From: UBA2030 sp049969475
GTDB lineage: Bacteria; Bacteroidota; Bacteroidia; Bacteroidales; TTA-H9
Direction of reading: 5' to 3'
DNA length: 64,000 bases
Assembly (NCBI GenBank): GCA_049969475.1
Contig: JBMFOU010000002.1
Coordinates: forward strand, 1-64,000
Shown here: one piece after another, positions 8,750-17,176 of the stretch
Layout: each line of letters starts with the position of its first letter
Numbering within the stretch: the first letter of the stretch is position 1
Notes under the pieces: generated by a model
What the model saw: the letters and a program-made list of their open reading frames with translations, nothing else
What the model was told of the DNA's origin: nothing
The model's database searches: none
Translations under genes and position numbers: made by a program

Positions 8750-10042
8750 TTACTCCATAATCAAAGATATGGGATCTTCCAGGTAAGCCATCAGGCGATT
8801 GAGGAAGCGGGCTACCTCACCTCCGTCCACAATGCGGTGATCGACCGAGAGGGACAAGGGCAACACCGTGCCTTTCACTATTTCACCGCCTTTTATGACC
8901 GGCTTTTCAACCATGCGACCAACCCCCAGTATACCTACCTGCGGATAGTTGATAACAGGAACCGCAAACTGCCCACCGATAGAACCGTAGTTAGTTACTG
9001 TGAAGGTACCATCTTTCATGTCATCGAGTGTGAGCTTACGCAGACGGGCTTTTTCGGAGATCTGGTTAATCTGGGACGCAATCTCAAAAATGCTAAGCCT
9101 GTCCACGTTACGAATTACAGGAACAACCAACCCATCTTCAGTATCTACGGCAATGCCAATGTTGAAATACTTTTTATAAATGATCCGGTTATTGTCGAGG
9201 TCGAGCTGAGCGTTGAGCACCTTGTGGTGACGCAAGGCAAGACTCAGGGCTTTAAGAATAAAGGGCAAATAGCTGAGCTTTACGTTTTTCTCGGCAAAAG
9301 CGGTCTTGTATTTGGCCCTGATACGTACCAGTTCGCTTACTTCCACCTCGTCAAAAACACTCATATGCGCCGCATTGTGTTTCGACTGAATCATATTGCG
9401 GGCTATGGTCTTGCGTATTTGCGTAAGGGGTTCGTATTCAACAAGAGGTCCAGCAGTTTCGGGGGCGGTGGACTGGGTAGCTGCTTTGGGAGCAGGAGCC
9501 TGACTGGATTTTTTTACATAGTTCTCAATATCGTGAGTGGTTACCCTTCCACCAGGACCTGTTCCTGTAAGGGTATTAATATCCACTCCCAACTCTTTAG
9601 CCATGGCTCGGGCTACAGGAGTGGCCAGAGCTTTACGACGGGGGCGATCTTCTGCAGCACTGGCCGCTGCTTCCAGCCCTTCAGTGCTTGAGGGCAGAAA
9701 GGCATTGTTGCCTGCTACTTCCAGCGTACCTACTACTCCAGCTCCTTCTTCCTCTACCTGCTCAATACGGGTGGCTTCTTCTACAGCAGCAGCCCCTTCT
9801 ACGCCTTCTATCTCGATCTCAACCAGAGGTGCCCCCACATGGATGGTCTCTCCCACCTTACCATAGGTGGCTACAATAGTCCCTGTTTTGGGGGAGGGTA
9901 TGTCGGTAACCACTTTATCTGTTTCCATATTTACCAGTGGCTGACCGGATTCTACCCGCTGACCCTTCTGGACATACCATTCTACAATGGTTCCCTCGTC
10001 GAGTCCTTCGCCTATGTCGGGAAAATTAAAGATGTATCTCAT
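8750..10042 (-). CDS. 2-oxoacid dehydrogenase E2, dihydrolipoamide acyltransferase
   Basis: E2 is the structural core that transfers the acyl group from E1 to CoA. A single N-terminal lipoyl domain (about residues 1-80) carries the modified Lys in METDKVVTD. An Ala/Glu-rich linker follows. A peripheral-subunit-binding domain (about 135-175, LATPVARAMAKELGVD and GTGPGGRVTTHDI) comes next, then the catalytic domain (about 200-430) with the active-site motif SVDHRIVDGGEVARF. At 430 residues it is typical. It lies 29 bases after E1 beta. Sequence alone does not settle whether acetyl or branched acyl groups are transferred. Confidence 0.94.
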   Translation of the reverse strand: MRYIFNFPDIGEGLDEGTIVEWYVQKGQRVESGQPLVNMETDKVVTDIPSPKTGTIVATYGKVGETIHVGAPLVEIEIEGVEGAAAVEEATRIEQVEEEGAGVVGTLEVAGNNAFLPSSTEGLEAAASAAEDRPRRKALATPVARAMAKELGVDINTLTGTGPGGRVTTHDIENYVKKSSQAPAPKAATQSTAPETAGPLVEYEPLTQIRKTIARNMIQSKHNAAHMSVFDEVEVSELVRIRAKYKTAFAEKNVKLSYLPFILKALSLALRHHKVLNAQLDLDNNRIIYKKYFNIGIAVDTEDGLVVPVIRNVDRLSIFEIASQINQISEKARLRKLTLDDMKDGTFTVTNYGSIGGQFAVPVINYPQVGILGVGRMVEKPVIKGGEIVKGTVLPLSLSVDHRIVDGGEVARFLNRLMAYLEDPISLIME

Positions 10043-10071
10043 AATTGCATAATTTACTAAGGATGAAAATT

Positions 10072-11049
10072 TTAGAATTTCATCGTTTTAAGAATGTTGT
10101 AATAGATTTTCTCCGGTGAGATGATGTAGTGATGTTCACCACGGGGCAGAGGAACAATGGTGTCGAAACCACCTACCCGATTAACTGGAGCTTCCAGGTG
10201 AAGGAAAGCATCTTCGTTGATAATGGCTGTAAGCTCAGCACCGGTGCCAAAAGTCAAAGGTTCTTCATGAACAATGACCACCCGTCCGGTTTTCTTTACC
10301 GATTCCACGATAGTTTGTCGATCGATGGGATAAATGGAGCGCAAATCGATCAATTCAACGGATATACCTTCTTTCTTGGCCATAACGATAGCTTTCTGAG
10401 CTTCGCGCACCATGGCACCCCAGGCTATCAGGGTAAGGTCGTCGCCTTGTTGGAGCACTTTAGCCTTGCCCAGGGGGATACTAAACTTTTCTTCGGGAAC
10501 TTCCTGTTTTATAGCACGATAGATGCGTTTGGGTTCCATGAAGATGACAGGGTCGTCGCTTTCGATGGCCGAGATAAGCAGACCTTTAGCGTCGTAAGGT
10601 GTGGAGGGTATCACCACCTTGATTCCAGGTATGTGCCCATAAATGGTTTCCATGCTCTCGGAATGATGCTCGAGGGCATTGATGCCACCACCATAAGGGA
10701 AGCGGATGACAATAGGCATGCGGTAGCGGCCGCGCGAACGGTTATGAAAGCGGGCCACATGGCTGATTATCTGATTGTAAGCCGGATAAACAAATCCGCA
10801 AAACTGCATTTCAACGATGGGGCGCATGCCATTGGCTGCCATTCCTACGGCTGTACCCACTATGGCCGACTCAGCCAGAGGCGAATCGAACACCCGGTGA
10901 GCACCATATTTCTTTTGTAAACCTTCGGTTACGCGGAAAACTCCACCTTCCACGCCTACGTCCTCACCATAGGCTACTACCATAGGGTCTTCCGCAAGTT
11001 TTATATCAATGGCGTTGTTAATCGCCGATACCATGGTCATTACTTTCAT
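10072..11049 (-). CDS. 2-oxoacid dehydrogenase E1 component, beta subunit
   Basis: This is the beta chain of the heterotetrameric thiamine diphosphate-dependent E1 (family PdhB/BkdA2/AcoB), 325 residues from the chosen start. Recognisable motifs include the N-terminal DPMVVAYGEDVG, the FDSPLAESAIVGTAVGMA region, EMQFCGFVYPAYNQIISHVA and HHSESMETIYGHIPGIKVV. The start MKVMTMVSAINNAI overlaps the E1 alpha stop as ATGA (11046-11049), a sign of translational coupling. A start six codons upstream is possible but less likely. Confidence 0.94.
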   Translation of the reverse strand: MKVMTMVSAINNAIDIKLAEDPMVVAYGEDVGVEGGVFRVTEGLQKKYGAHRVFDSPLAESAIVGTAVGMAANGMRPIVEMQFCGFVYPAYNQIISHVARFHNRSRGRYRMPIVIRFPYGGGINALEHHSESMETIYGHIPGIKVVIPSTPYDAKGLLISAIESDDPVIFMEPKRIYRAIKQEVPEEKFSIPLGKAKVLQQGDDLTLIAWGAMVREAQKAIVMAKKEGISVELIDLRSIYPIDRQTIVESVKKTGRVVIVHEEPLTFGTGAELTAIINEDAFLHLEAPVNRVGGFDTIVPLPRGEHHYIISPEKIYYNILKTMKF

Positions 11050-12134
11050 TTCAAAGCCTCCTTCCATTTAAGGAATTTTTCATGTTCAATCTGTTGCTGC
11101 CTCAAGTCGTCGGGCAATTCTACATAGGTGTATTTAAAGACATCATCCAGCGGATAAGGAGGATAATTCTCGGCTTCAGAAAATTGCCGATCCACTTCCT
11201 TCTTGTATTGTGCAATGAGCTCCTCTTCGCCCGAAGGATCATAGAGATTCTGGCTCACCAGGTATTTCCGCAAGCGGTCAATGGGGTCGGTTTTAGTCAT
11301 TTCCTCTTCTTCCTCCTTTGTCCTGTATTTGGTGGGATCGTCGCTCGTGGTGTGCGAGCCACGGCGGTAGGTTACCGCTTCGATAAGCACAGGGCCTTTA
11401 CCCGAGCGGGCATGTTCCTGTGCTACCTGGAAAGCCTTCACCATGGCAAATAAATCATTTCCATCCACTTTCAAACCCGGAATACCAAAGGCGTAAGCCT
11501 TCACCGCAATGTTAATGGAGCGGGTTTGCATTTTGAAAGGAACGGAAATAGCATATTGGTTGTTCTGAACCAGAAATATTATCGGTGCTTCCCACACAGC
11601 AGCAAAATTGATAGCTTCGGAGAAGTCTCCTTCCGAAGTGCCGCCATCGCCCACCACAGCATACACCACACTGCTCTCATTTTTATACTTGATGGAGTAG
11701 CCTAATCCGGCTGCATGCTGGTATTGGGAAGCTATAGGAACCGAGATGGGGAGAATGTTTTTGGCATTCTTGAAAACAGTTCCGTCTTCATAACCCATAA
11801 AATAAAGGAAAACTTCTTTAAGGGTAGCGCCTTTAGCCAGCCAGGCACCCAGTTCGCGGAATGCAGGCACCAGCCAATCATCCTCTCGCATTACAACAGC
11901 CATGGCTCCCGCAATGGCTTCCTGTCCAAAGTTAGGAGGATAGGTGTACATTCGACCCTGACGCTGGTATGAAACCGCCATCAGGTCGGCGGTGCGGGCA
12001 AACAACATGTCTTTGTAAGCCTTCACCAACCGCTGACTGTCTATTTCAGGCATGTACTCCGGCCGGATTATCCGCCCTTCATTATCCATCACCTGAAACA
12101 ACTTGTCTTCTAAAGGTGAAAAGTCTGAAAACAT
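11046..12134 (-). CDS. 2-oxoacid dehydrogenase E1 component, alpha subunit (pyruvate or branched-chain type)
   Basis: The alpha chain binds thiamine diphosphate and decarboxylates the 2-oxoacid. The TPP motif runs from GDGGTSEGDFSEAINFA to QNNQYAIS (about residues 163-192). Earlier the RQGRMYTYPPNFGQEA segment and later the phosphorylation-loop-like RRGSHTTSDDPTKYRT are family hallmarks. At 362 residues it resembles Gram-positive PdhA as much as BkdA1, so pyruvate and branched-chain oxoacids are both possible substrates. First gene of the four-gene operon. Confidence 0.92.
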   Translation of the reverse strand: MFSDFSPLEDKLFQVMDNEGRIIRPEYMPEIDSQRLVKAYKDMLFARTADLMAVSYQRQGRMYTYPPNFGQEAIAGAMAVVMREDDWLVPAFRELGAWLAKGATLKEVFLYFMGYEDGTVFKNAKNILPISVPIASQYQHAAGLGYSIKYKNESSVVYAVVGDGGTSEGDFSEAINFAAVWEAPIIFLVQNNQYAISVPFKMQTRSINIAVKAYAFGIPGLKVDGNDLFAMVKAFQVAQEHARSGKGPVLIEAVTYRRGSHTTSDDPTKYRTKEEEEEMTKTDPIDRLRKYLVSQNLYDPSGEEELIAQYKKEVDRQFSEAENYPPYPLDDVFKYTYVELPDDLRQQQIEHEKFLKWKEALK

Positions 12135-12328
12135 AAGTTATTCGTGATTTTTGAGTTTTAAGTTAAACGCTTTTTAGACCTATTCTAAACAAAAGGTAAA
12201 AAGAAATGTTCATGCTTGTTATTTACAAATGATTAACAACAGAGATTCATAGCCGGTATCGCAAGATTAATTTTTGGTAAAAAATTTGATACACCCATAC
12301 AACTCTTTCACGCTTTTTGAAAGTCCTT

Positions 12329-12351
12329 TTTGGGAACTTTGCATTCCCAAA
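12329..12351. promoter_or_regulatory. Inverted repeat over a possible promoter upstream of the zinc-ribbon gene
   Basis: TTTGGGAA (12329-12336) and TTCCCAAA (12344-12351) form a perfect 8-bp inverted repeat around a 7-base centre. The centre overlaps GAACTTTG (12334-12341), one mismatch from TAnnTTTG. There is no T-tract after it, so it looks more like an operator or a 5' leader hairpin than a terminator. The gene start is 27 bases downstream. The rest of the 244-base divergent gap shows no gene. Confidence 0.35.
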
Positions 12352-12378
12352 TAAAACCTAAGGACACTAATTGATTTT

Positions 12379-12672
12379 ATGGACTTACTAATTTTTGTCT
12401 CTGTTTATCTTGCTTTGGCTCTTTATCTGTCTTTTTTATCCTACCGAAAAGGAATCAGCTGGTTTATAACATTGCTGGTGAGTTTGTTATTTACTCCTGT
12501 AGCGGGTTTTATAAGGTATCAGAGCGCTAAACCCATCAAAGTATACAAAGAGGCCCGTTACAAATGCAGGCGGTGCAACTACTATTTCACCGAAGCTTTT
12601 AACTACTGTCCATACTGTGAGAAGGAAGGACATAAGATTCCTCTGAAGAAGATATATGTGGATATGACTTAA
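12379..12672 (+). CDS. Small membrane protein with C-terminal zinc ribbon
   Basis: This 97-residue protein has two predicted membrane segments (about residues 2-19 and 26-44), then a cytosolic tail with two CxxC knuckles, CRRC (about 58-61) and CPYC (about 73-76), forming a zinc-ribbon-like motif. No family function is recognised. The tail position suggests a metal-stabilised domain at the inner face of the membrane. The gene is followed 15 bases later by the broken EEP gene and may share its transcript. Confidence 0.7.
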   Translation: MDLLIFVSVYLALALYLSFLSYRKGISWFITLLVSLLFTPVAGFIRYQSAKPIKVYKEARYKCRRCNYYFTEAFNYCPYCEKEGHKIPLKKIYVDMT

Positions 12673-12687
12673 TTCAAATTAGAAATT

Positions 12688-13539
12688 ATGTTCCAAAAAA
12701 TGAAAGGATTCCTGATGGGAGGATTCATTTTCCTTTCCGCGGGAATTTTTTTTGCTCAGAGCACCCAACAAGTGGGTTTCATGACGTTTAATATTCGTTT
12801 CGATAATCCGGGAGATGGTGTAAACGCCTGGCCGCATCGACGTGAAGCCGTTATCCAGATGTTGCAAAGGGAACAGGTATCTGTAATAGGTTTACAAGAG
12901 GCGCTTATCAATTAATTGAACGAGTTGCAAGCAGGATTACCTGGTATGACCTGGTTTGGCAAAGGGAGAGACAATGGCCAAACGGGTGGAGAATTCAGCG
13001 CTATTCTCTATGATTCTACCTGGTTTGAGCGCCTGGACGGAAAAACCTTCTGGTTAAGTTCCACACCCGATGTTCCTGGAGTTAGAGGCTGGGATGCAGC
13101 CTGTCCGAGGGTGGTTACCTGGATGTTGCTTAAAAACCGGGAAACAGGGAATCGGTTCTACATCATAAATACACACTTTGATCATCAGGGAGAAACCGCA
13201 CGCAGGGAAAGCGCCCGAATCGTATCGGATTTAGCCAAAGAAATGCAAGCCAAACATCCCGTGATCCTTTTAGGTGATTTCAACGCCAACCCAGAAAGTG
13301 ATGTAATAAGGACTATCTCTGCTAACAGCGGGCTCGCTGAAGCCTCCACCCGGGTCGAGAATTACCAACCCACCACAGAATGTACTTACACGGGCTTTGA
13401 TGGAAAAGACTGTGAGCATATCGATTTTATCTGGGTTTCGCAAAATATCAAAGTAGAAAGCTATCAAATTATAGACAACAACAATGGGTTCAACCGCCTA
13501 TCGGACCACCGGCCGGTAAAAGCCCTGCTCGCCCTTTAG
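12688..13539 (+). pseudogene. EEP-family nuclease/phosphatase gene interrupted by an in-frame TAA
   Basis: Read through position 12913-12915 (TAA), this frame gives a complete endonuclease/exonuclease/phosphatase protein of about 283 residues. It has a signal peptide (to about residue 28), then TFNIRFDNPGDG, VIGLQEAL, the stop, and after it NTHFDHQG (His/Asp), GDFNANPE and the final SDHRPV. All catalytic motifs are present in one frame on both sides of the stop, with no frameshift. The stop replaces the codon between EALIN and LNELQ; a CAA to TAA change would explain it. The TTG right after the stop could restart translation, but the product would lack the N-terminal metal-binding motifs and the signal peptide. 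It is either a recent pseudogene or a sequence error. Confidence 0.8.
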
Positions 13540-13556
13540 CTAAACCCCAAAAATCA

Positions 13557-13589
13557 AAAAGGGAGGCCCCGCCAAAGGACCTCCCTTTT
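13557..13589. terminator. Bidirectional terminator between the broken EEP gene and the lipoprotein gene
   Basis: AAAAGGGAGG (13557-13566) pairs with CCTCCCTTTT (13580-13589) across a 13-base loop. The plus-strand side is followed by ATTTTTC and the minus-strand side by TTTGATTTTTGG, so it can end both convergent transcripts. On the minus strand it would close the long guaB-to-lipoprotein unit. Confidence 0.85.
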
Positions 13590-13611
13590 ATTTTTCCTAC
13601 CATGGGCAAAT

Positions 13612-13974
13612 TTACTTCTGGTAAACCAGCCACAGCTGGTCGAAATAGGCCTGCCGGGCGGGTGTAACCAGATAGTCCTTGATTTCTGCGTCGAGTTGTT
13701 GCCGCTGTTGCTGTAAATTTTCCAACTGTCCTGCATCTGCCTGATTACCAGAATCTGAGGCTTCTGTTAAGCGATCTATCTCACCCTGTAATTTAATTTT
13801 GCGGGTTACCAGCTCATCCACCTTTTGCTTTTCTTCCTGAGTCAGTTCATGGGTTTTTGAACGGATCGGAGCATAATACACCTCGTGAGTCACAGCCTGC
13901 TGCATCTGCCTGGAAGGCTGGCAAGCCCACAGCATGGGGAGAGCAAGAACTAATAAAAAGCGTTGGTATCTCAT
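13612..13974 (-). CDS. Small lipoprotein with coiled-coil segment
   Basis: This 120-residue protein has a signal peptide with a plausible lipobox (LPMLWAC, Cys at residue 18). It continues with a polar, Gln/Glu-rich helical stretch (about residues 40-95) predicted as coiled coil. It ends with an aromatic FDQLWLVYQK tail. No family is recognised. It begins 2 bases after the S46 peptidase stop, so it is translated from the same message and may be a small envelope partner; that is only inferred from position. Confidence 0.7.
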   Translation of the reverse strand: MRYQRFLLVLALPMLWACQPSRQMQQAVTHEVYYAPIRSKTHELTQEEKQKVDELVTRKIKLQGEIDRLTEASDSGNQADAGQLENLQQQRQQLDAEIKDYLVTPARQAYFDQLWLVYQK

Positions 13975-13976
13975 GG

Positions 13977-16112
13977 CTATTGAATTATCGTCATTTCGCG
14001 AATCAGGTGGCTGGCACCGGCATATTTATCGATGATAAACAGGCAATAGCGAATATCGAGGCTGATATTGCGGCACATTTGGGGGTCATACATAAGGTCG
14101 CTCATGGTGCCTTCCCATACCCGGTCGAAATTGATACCCACTAGCTGCCCATCAGCATTTAGCACGGGACTTCCCGAATTACCCCCTGAAGTATGATTGG
14201 TAGCGATAAAGGCCGTCCGAAGTTTTCCTTCCTTATCGGAGTAGGGCCCGAAATCCTTGTTATTCCAAAGCTCTTTCAGCCGCTCAGGCACCTGATAATC
14301 AAGAACCTCAGGATTATCTTTCTCCATAACCCCGTCGAGAGTGGTATAATGCATGTAATAAACGGCATCGCGGGGTTGATAACCTTCCACATTACCGTAA
14401 GTTATCCGCAGGGTAGAGTTAGCATCGGGATAAAAAACCCGTTCCGGTTGCATGAGCATCTGGGCCTGCATATAAAGGCGTTGGAGACTGTCGATCTTCT
14501 CATTAAGGGGCGTTAATGCCGGCCGGATGCGTGCCGTCAGATATTCCCTGAGCCCTGATGCTAACTGCCACAGCGGGTCTTTAACAATCTTTTTTACGTG
14601 CGAGGGTTTGTAATCGTCCAGAAAGCGTGTCAGGCGTTCTTTATTGGTAAAGAGCGATTTATCAAAAATTTCTCCAACCTTGTCCCCCGATTGGGTCATA
14701 AATTTCATCACCACCTCAGGAACCTCTGTTTCGCTGGAAGCCGCTACATATTGCCGCATTAGGGCAACAAAGATATCACAGTCAAGTCGGGCGTTATAAT
14801 CTTTAAAGAAACCGGGCAGGTTTTGCCGAAGGCGGTTCAGTTCTTTTTCCATGGCTTCAGGGTCGGCAGATTTGCTTTGAGATGCTTCTACCAAGCGGCT
14901 GAAGGACTGGGCCAAAGACAAGGCTTCCACGCCAAAGCCAGCTTCTATCAGCCAGGTTTCGGCCCGCTTGAGCCGGGTAAAGTCTTCATAAACTTTTTGA
15001 TAGGCGGGCAGCAAATCCTGGTAAGGTGTACCTTGGGCCCATTTTTCAAAACGGGCTTCGTAGGCCCGCTTCCGATCGAGGCCTTTGAGTCTGTGTATCC
15101 CGTTGTTTTCGCCCTGCCACTTTTTCCAGCCATTGGCTATACCAGCGTTTTTGGAGGCATATTGAATGCGGGTAGCCGGATCGGCTTCCATGTAGCGGTT
15201 CATGATATCGAGCCTTATGCCTCTGAGCTTAATCCGAATAGGGTTGATGACCTCGGTGATGGTTTCCACGGCTACAGCCGGCAAGTATTCCTGGGTAGTA
15301 CCCGGAAATCCATAAACAAAAGTAAAATCGCCCTGCTCCACACCTTTGAGGGAGATGGGGAAAAAATGCCTTGAACGGAAGGGCCGGTTATTAGGATTAT
15401 AGGGAGCCGGACGATTAGCCGAGTCAGCATAAATGCGGAAAACTGAAAAATCGCCGGTGTGTCGGGGCCACATCCAGTTGTCGGTATCGCCCCCAAATTT
15501 ACCAATGGCTGAGGGGGGAGCTCCCACCAACCGCACATCTTCGAAGGTTTCGTAAACCAATAGATAGAACTGGTTACCGCTGAAGAAGGGTTTTACCTGA
15601 GCCTTATACCAGGTACCTTCGGTAGCCTTGTCGGCGATTTTACGCGAAACGGCATCAATAGCCGCATTCCTTTGTTTGGTATTCATCTCGGGTTGGAGGG
15701 CAGTCATTACTTCAGCTGTAACGTCTTCCATGCGGATGAGGAAAGAAACGGTGAGGCCCGGACAGGGAAGTTCCTCCTGCCTACTCATGGCCCAGAAACC
15801 GTTGGCAAGATAGTCGTGCTCGAGTGAGCTATGCCTTTGTATCTCACCGTAACCACAGTGATGATTGGTTAGTAGCAATCCTTCGGGAGAAACCAATTCG
15901 GCAGTACACCCTCCACCAAATTGTACAATGCCATCTTTGAGGCTGGTATGGTTTATGTCGTAAAGATCGCGGGCGGTAAGCTTCAACCCCAGAGCATGCA
16001 TTTGTTTCTCGTTGAGCTGCTCCAGCAACAAGGGTAGCCACATACCCTCATCGGCCCAAAGCCTCAGGGTCAACCCAAAGCTAAGTACAACCCAAAAAAC
16101 AATCTTTTTCAT
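13977..16112 (-). CDS. dpp11: S46-family dipeptidyl-peptidase, DPP11-like (Asp/Glu-specific)
   Basis: S46 peptidases are periplasmic serine exopeptidases that release dipeptides for import in asaccharolytic Bacteroidota. The protein (711 residues from MKKIVFW, signal peptide ending near WAD) has the catalytic His in LLTNHHCGYG (His at about 85) and the catalytic Ser in GGNSGSP (about 646). Eighteen residues after the Ser, GINFDRVWEG carries an Arg at the position that in Porphyromonas gingivalis DPP11 (Arg673) selects acidic P1 residues; DPP7 has Gly there. The N-terminal WLPLLLEQLN and helical insert (about 290-560) fit the family. The start is set at the second Met, which gives the better signal peptide. 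Confidence 0.9.
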   Translation of the reverse strand: MKKIVFWVVLSFGLTLRLWADEGMWLPLLLEQLNEKQMHALGLKLTARDLYDINHTSLKDGIVQFGGGCTAELVSPEGLLLTNHHCGYGEIQRHSSLEHDYLANGFWAMSRQEELPCPGLTVSFLIRMEDVTAEVMTALQPEMNTKQRNAAIDAVSRKIADKATEGTWYKAQVKPFFSGNQFYLLVYETFEDVRLVGAPPSAIGKFGGDTDNWMWPRHTGDFSVFRIYADSANRPAPYNPNNRPFRSRHFFPISLKGVEQGDFTFVYGFPGTTQEYLPAVAVETITEVINPIRIKLRGIRLDIMNRYMEADPATRIQYASKNAGIANGWKKWQGENNGIHRLKGLDRKRAYEARFEKWAQGTPYQDLLPAYQKVYEDFTRLKRAETWLIEAGFGVEALSLAQSFSRLVEASQSKSADPEAMEKELNRLRQNLPGFFKDYNARLDCDIFVALMRQYVAASSETEVPEVVMKFMTQSGDKVGEIFDKSLFTNKERLTRFLDDYKPSHVKKIVKDPLWQLASGLREYLTARIRPALTPLNEKIDSLQRLYMQAQMLMQPERVFYPDANSTLRITYGNVEGYQPRDAVYYMHYTTLDGVMEKDNPEVLDYQVPERLKELWNNKDFGPYSDKEGKLRTAFIATNHTSGGNSGSPVLNADGQLVGINFDRVWEGTMSDLMYDPQMCRNISLDIRYCLFIIDKYAGASHLIREMTIIQ

Positions 16113-16124
16113 AGGGACTAACAT

Positions 16125-17093
16125 CTATGCTTTAAGTAATTCATCGATAATATCATCCACCCTAATTCCTTCGGCCTCAGCCTTATAATTGCGCACAATG
16201 CGATGCCGCAGAACTGCATGCGCAATGGATCTCAAATCTTCCATTTGGGGAGCCGGTCGACCGTTGAGGGCTCCATGACATTTGGCACCCAGAATAAGGT
16301 ATTGCGAAGCACGGGGACCCGCACCCCAGGTGATGTATTTTCTGGCCCAGGGATGCGCATCGGGACTTTCGGGGCGGCTGCTGCGGGCTAACTTCACCGC
16401 ATACTCATATAAGGCCGGCATGACCGGCAAAGAGCGAATAAAATTCTGAAAATCAATAATTTCAGAAGCTCCTATAACTTGCGTGGGCTCTGGAAGACCC
16501 TTGCCGGTGGTGGTCTCTACAATTCTAATTTCTTCCTGCAACGAAGGATAATCGAGGAGGATATTGAACATAAAACGGTCGAGCTGGGCCTCGGGTAACG
16601 GATAAGTACCTTCCTGCTCAATAGGGTTTTGGGTAGCCAGCACAAAGAAAGGCGCCTCCAATTTGTAAGTATTCCCGGCTACTGTAACGGCTTTTTCCTG
16701 CATGGCTTCCAGCAAGGCCGACTGGGTTTTGGGTGGGGTACGGTTGATCTCGTCAGCCAGAATAATATTTGCAAACACCGGCCCCTTGATGAACCTGAAC
16801 TTTCTGGATTCGTCCAGAATTTCAGTACCCAGGATATCGGAAGGCATTAAGTCGGGAGTAAATTGTATGCGACTAAAGTTAACCCCAAGCACACGCGCTA
16901 CCGTATTCACCAGCAATGTTTTGGCCAGCCCGGGCACGCCAATCAGCAGGCAATGTCCCTGACTGAAAATACCTGTAAGTACTTTATCAACTGTATCCTG
17001 CTGACCGATAACAACTTTCCCGATTTCGGCCTTCATCTTGAGATAGGCCTCGTTGAGCTGATTCAACTTGGCTTCATCTACCGTATATTTCAT
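16125..17093 (-). CDS. MoxR-family AAA+ ATPase
   Basis: MoxR ATPases act as chaperone-like remodellers, often inserting cofactors or maturing surface complexes. The 322-residue protein shows Walker A GVPGLAKT (about residues 54-61), the LMPSDILGTEIL segment, Walker B-type ILADEINRTPPKTQSALLEAMQE (about 110-133), sensor 1 VLATQNPIEQEGTYPLPEAQLDRF and a C-terminal lid. The DUF58 and von Willebrand partners usual next to moxR are absent here. It lies instead between envelope foldases and the S46 peptidase, with only 12 bases to the latter. Its client is therefore open. Confidence 0.92.
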   Translation of the reverse strand: MKYTVDEAKLNQLNEAYLKMKAEIGKVVIGQQDTVDKVLTGIFSQGHCLLIGVPGLAKTLLVNTVARVLGVNFSRIQFTPDLMPSDILGTEILDESRKFRFIKGPVFANIILADEINRTPPKTQSALLEAMQEKAVTVAGNTYKLEAPFFVLATQNPIEQEGTYPLPEAQLDRFMFNILLDYPSLQEEIRIVETTTGKGLPEPTQVIGASEIIDFQNFIRSLPVMPALYEYAVKLARSSRPESPDAHPWARKYITWGAGPRASQYLILGAKCHGALNGRPAPQMEDLRSIAHAVLRHRIVRNYKAEAEGIRVDDIIDELLKA

Positions 17094-17176
17094 CTGAATG
17101 ATTTTAGATTTTGTATTAATGGGGAAACCGGATACCCGGCAAGAAGATTTTAGTAGTGCATTTACGATTGACCTGA

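Noticed and set aside
8837..9691. 284-codon open frame opposite the E2 gene
   Set aside because: It is a shadow of the conserved acyltransferase domain and shows no known domain.
10129..10920. 263-codon open frame opposite the E1 beta gene
   Set aside because: Antisense to a fully conserved enzyme subunit; composition is atypical and no start signal is evident.
12913..12915. Recoded stop codon (for example selenocysteine or a variant genetic code)
   Set aside because: The codon is TAA, which ends several other genes in the window, and the site aligns with an ordinary, non-catalytic position.
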